Shown here piece by piece: positions 59,570 through 64,000 of a stretch of 64,000 nucleotides of DNA (within the stretch, counting starts at the first letter, position 1; each line of letters opens with the position of its first letter). The notes below the pieces were generated by a model. That model did not search any database. It saw only the letters and a list, made by a program, of their open reading frames with translations, and was not told the origin of the DNA. This DNA is from Flavobacterium sp. J27. GTDB taxonomy: Bacteria; Bacteroidota; Bacteroidia; Flavobacteriales; Flavobacteriaceae. Made by a program: the position numbers and the translations under genes. The DNA lies in NCBI RefSeq assembly GCF_004303025.1, contig NZ_PJQW01000004.1, positions 275,200-339,199 of the forward strand, written 5' to 3'.

Positions 59570-62017
59570 TTAAACGTTACCAATTCGAATGACATCTGCA
59601 AATATTCCAGAAGCGGTTACTGCTGCTCCAGCTCCAGCACCCTTAATTAAAAGAGGTTGGTCTACATAACGATCGGTATAAAATTGAACAATATTATCTT
59701 TCCCTTCTAAATTATAAAAAGGGCTTTCAACAGGTATAAATTCTAACCCTACGCTAGCTTTTCCGTTTTCAAATGAAGCGACAAATTTAAGTCGGCTGTT
59801 TTTTTCTTTGGCTTGTACCAATAAATTTTCAAAATGAGCATTATACTTAATTAAAGAAGCAAAGAAAGCCTCGTTAGTTGTTGTATTCATGCATTCTTCT
59901 GGAAGAAAAGAATTATTTTTAATATCCTCAATTTCCATTTTATATCCACTTTCTCTAATCAAGATAACGATTTTTCGAGCCACGTCAATTCCACTTAAAT
60001 CAATTTTAGGATCAGGTTCTGTAAAGCCTTGTACTCCAGCTTCTTTAACTACATCATGAAAGGAGTAATTTTCACTAAAATTATTAAAAATAAAGTTTAA
60101 ACTTCCCGATAAAACGGCTTGAATTTTATGTACTTTATCTCCAGAAGCAATGAGATGTTTTAAGGTGTCAATTATTGGTAAACCTGCGCCTACATTGGTT
60201 TCAAAAAGAAAAGGAGCATTATATTTACGCGATAAATTTTTTAAAAGTTTATAATTTTCATATTCAGAGGAAGCGGCAATTTTATTACAAGTTACCACAG
60301 CAATATTTTCTTTCAAAAATTGGCCATAAATAGTTGCTACCTCACTGTTAGCCGTAATATCAACAAAAATACTGTTTCTATAATTTAGTGCTTTTACTTG
60401 AGTAATAAAAGAAGTAATGTTAGCATTTTCACCTTCATTTAAACACGTTTTCCATTCTTTTAATGCAATTCCTTCCGAATCAAAATACATCTTTCTAGAA
60501 TTTGACAAAGCGATAACACGAACGTTTAGTTTTAAATTTTCTTTTAAAAACTTCTTTTGTTGGTATATTTGATCGATAAATTTTTCACCTACATTACCCA
60601 CACCCATTACGAAAAGATTCAACTGTTTCGTATTGTCTTCAAAGAAGCGTTCGTGTAAGGTGTTTAAAGCTTTTCTAACATCTTTTTTTGCGATAACCAC
60701 TGAGATATTTCTTTCAGAAGCTCCTTGTGCAATTGCGCGAATATTTACATTGTTTTTTCCTAAAGTACTAAACATTTTACCACTTAAGCCTTGATGGTTT
60801 TTCATGTTTTCTCCTACTAGAGCAACAATACATAAATCTTCTTCTACGATACAAGCCTCAATTTTATGTTGTGCAATTTCTATTTCAAAAGTAGTGTCAA
60901 TGGCTAGTTTAGCTAATTGTGCATCCTGATTTTGTATACCAATGCAAATGGAGTGTTCTGAAGAGGCTTGAGTAATAAAAATAACATTAACATTATGATT
61001 AGAAAGTGTTTCAAACAAGCGTTTAGATGAGCCAGAAACCCCTATCATGCCAGACCCTTCTACTGTTATTAACGCAATAGATTCTATATGGGAAATTCCT
61101 TTTATAGGATTTCCATTTGATTTGGATTGATTTGAAATATAGGTACCTAAAGCATCTGGTTCAAAAGTATTTTTAATCCAAATAGGAATGTTTAAATCTA
61201 AAACAGGTTGGATAGTTGGAGGATATAATACTTTGGCTCCAAAATGAGACAATTCCATAGCTTCCTGATAGGTTATAGTAGCTATAGGTTGTGCTTGTTT
61301 TACAATTTTTGGATTAGCGGTATACATTCCATTAACATCAGTCCAAATTTCTAAAGTAGCGGCATGTAAAGCTGCTGCTAGTAAAGCTGCAGTATAATCT
61401 GAACCACCTCTTCCTAGAGTTGTTGTATTTCCATTAATTGAAGATGCAATAAATCCTGGAAAAACAGTAATATTTGTTTCTTTAGACTTAAAAAAAGTTG
61501 AAATCAATTCATTTGTAATTTTAAAATCTACAGTTGCTTTACCAAAATTGGCATTTGTTTTAATGATATCTCGGCTATCCTTAAATGCAGTTAAAAGAAT
61601 TTCCTTTTGAACAGCAACTGCAATAATTTGAGAAGATAATAATTCTCCAAAACTTAAAATTCGGTCTAATGTTTTAGGAGTTAATTCACCTAATAAAAAA
61701 CAGCCATCTAATAAGGTTTGTAGTTGATTAAATTCGGTATTTAACAATGTAATTACTTCTTGTTTTTTAGTTGCTTCGATGAGGTTTTCAACTACTTCAT
61801 AATGTTTCTCTTGAATTTGTTGTTGTATATTTTTATAATTAAGGTCTTTTGTAGCCGCTGTTTTTGAAGCTAAAAGTAATAGATCGGTTACGCCACTAAA
61901 TGCTGATACTACAACTGCTAATTTGCCTTTTTGAGCTTTTTTAGAAATTATTTCAATTACTTTTTTTATGTTTTGGTCATTGGCAACAGATGTACCACCA
62001 AATTTTAATACATTCAT
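59570..62017 (-). CDS. thrA: bifunctional aspartate kinase/homoserine dehydrogenase I
   Basis: A two-enzyme protein that commits aspartate to threonine. The kinase half begins MNVLKFGGTSVANDQNIKKV and has RGGSDYTAALLAAAL. Two ACT-like regulatory segments follow (GISHIESIALITVEGSGMIG, GLSGKMFSTLGKNNVNIRAI). The homoserine dehydrogenase half starts LFVMGVGNVGEKFIDQIYQQ and has GAGLPIIDTLKHLIASGDKVH and GFTEPDPKIDLSGIDVARK. Length 815 matches ThrA. ACT domains usually mean threonine feedback inhibition. A candidate leader peptide lies upstream. Confidence 0.96.
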   Translation of the reverse strand: MNVLKFGGTSVANDQNIKKVIEIISKKAQKGKLAVVVSAFSGVTDLLLLASKTAATKDLNYKNIQQQIQEKHYEVVENLIEATKKQEVITLLNTEFNQLQTLLDGCFLLGELTPKTLDRILSFGELLSSQIIAVAVQKEILLTAFKDSRDIIKTNANFGKATVDFKITNELISTFFKSKETNITVFPGFIASSINGNTTTLGRGGSDYTAALLAAALHAATLEIWTDVNGMYTANPKIVKQAQPIATITYQEAMELSHFGAKVLYPPTIQPVLDLNIPIWIKNTFEPDALGTYISNQSKSNGNPIKGISHIESIALITVEGSGMIGVSGSSKRLFETLSNHNVNVIFITQASSEHSICIGIQNQDAQLAKLAIDTTFEIEIAQHKIEACIVEEDLCIVALVGENMKNHQGLSGKMFSTLGKNNVNIRAIAQGASERNISVVIAKKDVRKALNTLHERFFEDNTKQLNLFVMGVGNVGEKFIDQIYQQKKFLKENLKLNVRVIALSNSRKMYFDSEGIALKEWKTCLNEGENANITSFITQVKALNYRNSIFVDITANSEVATIYGQFLKENIAVVTCNKIAASSEYENYKLLKNLSRKYNAPFLFETNVGAGLPIIDTLKHLIASGDKVHKIQAVLSGSLNFIFNNFSENYSFHDVVKEAGVQGFTEPDPKIDLSGIDVARKIVILIRESGYKMEIEDIKNNSFLPEECMNTTTNEAFFASLIKYNAHFENLLVQAKEKNSRLKFVASFENGKASVGLEFIPVESPFYNLEGKDNIVQFYTDRYVDQPLLIKGAGAGAAVTASGIFADVIRIGNV

Positions 62018-62096
62018 GATTGTTTACTTAAATGGAAATACTTAAAGTTTTATTTTTCGAATGAAAAATATATAATATGGGATTATATGTAATTGA

Positions 62097-62198
62097 TTAT
62101 ACCCCGAACGGGGTAATGATTGTTGTCATAACAAAAATGCCAACCGAAAAAATGCCAGTTGAATAGGAAGTTGAATATGTGTTTTTGTTATGTAACAT
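62097..62198 (-). CDS. candidate thr operon leader peptide
   Basis: A 33-codon frame lies 80 bp upstream of thrA on the same strand. It has Thr and Ile codons throughout and ends MTTIITPFGV, where five consecutive codons are ACA ACA ATC ATT ACC (Thr-Thr-Ile-Ile-Thr). A GC-rich hairpin (TACCCCG-TT-CGGGGTA) overlaps the last codons. This is how a threonine/isoleucine attenuator would look. The first ATG is almost at the expected transcription start, so translation may begin instead at the internal ATG at 62129, giving the ten-residue form. No clear U-tract follows the GC hairpin, so the terminator is not obvious. Confidence 0.45.
   Translation of the reverse strand: MLHNKNTYSTSYSTGIFSVGIFVMTTIITPFGV
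62101..62114 (-). promoter_or_regulatory. GC-rich hairpin at the end of the leader peptide
   Basis: TACCCCG-TT-CGGGGTA is a 7-bp perfect stem that covers the last codons of the candidate thr leader (minus strand). It is GC-rich in an AT-rich region. It may be the regulatory stem of an attenuator. A weaker AU-rich stem with a T-run, nearer thrA, could be the terminator. Confidence 0.35.
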
Positions 62199-62202
62199 AG
62201 TT

Positions 62203-62210
62203 CAAATATA
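62203..62210 (-). promoter_or_regulatory. candidate -7 element of the thr operon
   Basis: TATATTTG on the minus strand is an exact fit to TAnnTTTG, about 190 bp upstream of thrA and just before the candidate leader. A strong -33 TTTG is not evident. Its place supports a long 5' leader carrying the Thr/Ile-rich frame. Confidence 0.45.
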
Positions 62211-62349
62211 GAATATATTTTTTGGGCTGAAAAACGAAAGACACATTTTTGCGAAAACTTTATTTTAGTCTATTTAAAAAACTTGAAAAAATGATTTTAA
62301 TAAATTTGGTACCCAATGATTATCAATATGATAATAAAATAGTAGTTAA

Positions 62350-62370
62350 AAATGTTGCTTTTTAACATTT
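62350..62370. promoter_or_regulatory. possible operator before hutH
   Basis: AAATGTT and AACATTT are exact complements with 7 bp between them, 34-54 bp upstream of the hutH ATG. The position suits a regulator site but nothing shows which one. Confidence 0.3.
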
Positions 62371-62403
62371 GTTTGCAGAATTTTGAACTTTTAAAATCGA
62401 AAA

Positions 62404-63909
62404 ATGGAAACAATACATTATATAAGTTCTGATTTACTTTCAATTAATCAAATAGAAAACATAGTTTTACAAGACATGAAATTAGAATTGTCTGAAGAAG
62501 CCAGAGCTAATATTGTAAAATGCAGAATGTATTTAGATGATAAATTAAAATCAAATGAAAATCCAATTTATGGTATAAATACTGGTTTTGGTTCTTTGTG
62601 TAATGTTAAGATTTCAAATGAGAATTTATCTAAGTTACAAGAAAATTTAGTAAAATCTCATGCTTGTGGAACAGGAGAAGAAGTTCCTCAAGAGATTGTA
62701 AAAATAATGTTATTATTAAAAATACAATCTTTAAGTTATGGTCATTCTGGAGTGCAATTAGAAACAGTAGAACGCTTAATAGATTTTTATAATCACGATA
62801 TATTACCAGTAATCTATAGCCAAGGTTCTTTAGGAGCAAGTGGAGACTTAGCTCCTTTAGCTCATTTATCGTTGCCTTTAATAGGCGAAGGAGAAGTGTA
62901 TTATGATGGATTTAGACAACCAGCATATAAAGTTTTGGAGAAAATGAATTGGAGTTCAATATTATTGCAATCCAAAGAAGGGTTAGCCTTGTTAAACGGA
63001 ACTCAATTTATGAGTGCATACGGGGTTTATATTTTAATTAAATCGTGTAAGTTGTCTTATTTAGCCGATCTTATTGGTGCTATTTCTTTGGAAGGTTTTG
63101 ATGGTAGAATAGAGCCTTTTACAGATTTAATTCATTTGGTTCGTCCACACAAAGGACAAGTGCAAACAGCTGAACGTATTAGAGAAATATTAGATGGAAG
63201 TGAAATTATTGCTCAAGAAAAGAAACATGTTCAAGATCCTTATTCTTTTAGGTGTATTCCTCAAGTTCATGGTGCGAGCAAAGATGCATTAGATTATGTA
63301 AAAAGGGTTTTTCGTACAGAAATTAATTCAGTTACTGATAATCCCAATATATTTGCGAGTGAAGATATGATTATTTCAGGAGGTAATTTTCATGGACAAC
63401 CTTTAGCACTAGCATTGGATTTTCTAGGAATTGCTTTGGCAGAAATTGGAAACATATCAGAAAGAAGAACCTATCAATTAATTTCTGGATTGAGAGAGTT
63501 GCCAGCATTCTTAGTAAGTGATCCTGGTTTAAATTCTGGGTTTATGATTCCACAATACACCGCAGCCAGTATTGTAAGTCAAAACAAACAATTAGCAACA
63601 CCAGCGAGTATTGATAGTATTGTATCAAGTAATGGTCAGGAAGATCATGTAAGTATGGGAGCCAATGCAGCGACAAAAACATTACGTATTTTAGAAAATT
63701 TAGAGCGTATTTTAGCAATTGAATTATTAAATGCATCTCAGGCAATAGAGTTTAGAAGACCTTTAAAATCAAGCAATTTTATAGAAATGTTTTTAAAATC
63801 ATACAGAGAAGAAGTTTCTTTTGTAAGTGAAGATAGAATTTTACATTATGATATAGAAAAAACTATTGCTTTTTTACAAAGTTTTCAGGTAGAGGAGGAA
63901 GTAATGTAA
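62404..63909 (+). CDS. hutH: histidine ammonia-lyase
   Basis: The first enzyme of histidine breakdown, making urocanate and ammonia. The MIO cofactor forms from Ala145-Ser146-Gly147 in SQGSLGASGDLAPLAHLSLPLIGEGEVYY. The catalytic Tyr region is NPIYGINTGFG, and later there are DNPNIFASEDMIISGGNFHGQ and the SSNGQEDHVSMGANAATK motif. Length 501 is normal. It is monocistronic here; hutU, hutI and others are not in the window. Upstream lies an AAATGTT-N7-AACATTT inverted repeat (62350-62370), possibly an operator. Confidence 0.93.
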   Translation: METIHYISSDLLSINQIENIVLQDMKLELSEEARANIVKCRMYLDDKLKSNENPIYGINTGFGSLCNVKISNENLSKLQENLVKSHACGTGEEVPQEIVKIMLLLKIQSLSYGHSGVQLETVERLIDFYNHDILPVIYSQGSLGASGDLAPLAHLSLPLIGEGEVYYDGFRQPAYKVLEKMNWSSILLQSKEGLALLNGTQFMSAYGVYILIKSCKLSYLADLIGAISLEGFDGRIEPFTDLIHLVRPHKGQVQTAERIREILDGSEIIAQEKKHVQDPYSFRCIPQVHGASKDALDYVKRVFRTEINSVTDNPNIFASEDMIISGGNFHGQPLALALDFLGIALAEIGNISERRTYQLISGLRELPAFLVSDPGLNSGFMIPQYTAASIVSQNKQLATPASIDSIVSSNGQEDHVSMGANAATKTLRILENLERILAIELLNASQAIEFRRPLKSSNFIEMFLKSYREEVSFVSEDRILHYDIEKTIAFLQSFQVEEEVM

Positions 63910-63972
63910 AGCATAAAATATAAATATGAGTCGTCCTAAAATAGATTGACAAGTTTTACAATAAATTAATTA

Positions 63973-64000
63973 AAACCAGTGAAGCTAGCTTCACTGGTTT
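63973..64000. terminator. probable hutH terminator, cut by the window end
   Basis: AAACCAGTGAAGC and its complement form a near-perfect hairpin closed by TAGC, ending in TTT at the last base of the window. A T-run probably continues outside. Confidence 0.7.

Noticed and set aside
62097..62198. Rho-independent terminator directly at the leader hairpin
   Set aside because: The stem is not followed by a run of T's on the transcribed strand. A weaker stem further on could serve, so I kept only the leader-peptide candidate.

Overview
The window is AT-rich, densely packed bacterial DNA. It most likely comes from the chromosome of a member of the Flavobacteriaceae (Flavobacterium or a close relative). 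The family-level evidence is a TIGR03643 protein, a LETM1-related biofilm-associated protein, DUF4920 and DUF4382 lipoproteins, a SulP-carbonic anhydrase pair, the membrane-linked MutS-like ATPase, start sites without clear Shine-Dalgarno sequences, and TAnnTTTG-type -7 promoter elements. I see no rRNA, tRNA, complete insertion sequence, CRISPR array or prophage.

Layout. 1-2.1 kb: the end of a NarL-type two-component pair, then a three-repeat protein that I read as a beta-trefoil. 2.2-12.1 kb: housekeeping and envelope genes. These include a MazG-like pyrophosphohydrolase, a short-chain dehydrogenase with a Crp/Fnr regulator that share an identical 16-bp palindrome in front of each, a decayed gene, secreted proteins and a zinc alcohol dehydrogenase next to an AraC regulator. 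12.2-18.5 kb: mostly unknown secreted or cytosolic proteins, a second decayed gene, a small alarmone-hydrolase-like HD protein and a MutS-like ATPase. 18.4-24.4 kb: an accessory stretch. It holds DUF2199 and small membrane genes, a candidate anti-phage locus (ABC-type ATPase, DUF4435/TOPRIM-like protein and PD-(D/E)XK-like nuclease), and a long non-coding upstream region with two copies of a palindrome and 14 copies of ACTCAG spaced exactly 20 or 21 bp apart. 24.4-34.4 kb: ilvE, heme and DUF4920 lipoproteins, mnmD, divergent oxyR/dps, SulP transporter with carbonic anhydrase, and a proton antiporter. 34.4-43.7 kb: a complete fatty-acid beta-oxidation regulon of marR, fadJ-like, fadA-like, acyl-CoA dehydrogenase and a separate acyl-CoA synthetase. 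The same TATGCATGCATA palindrome stands before both transcription units. 43.8-64 kb: an LTA-synthase-like sulfatase, a phosphatase, an UbiB-type kinase, YebC, a multi-PAS histidine kinase with a receiver protein, an S41 protease, gcvT, an L,D-transpeptidase, the thrA-thrB-thrC operon with a candidate leader peptide, and hutH.

The strongest regulatory inferences are the MarR/beta-oxidation regulon, the Crp/SDR pair, OxyR-Dps and threonine attenuation. The strongest candidates for something undescribed are the three-gene defence-like locus with its phased repeat array, and the four-helix-bundle gene cassette inserted in the fad operon, which has an apparently gene-less relative two genes away. 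All functional statements come from reading sequence motifs; no database search was run.
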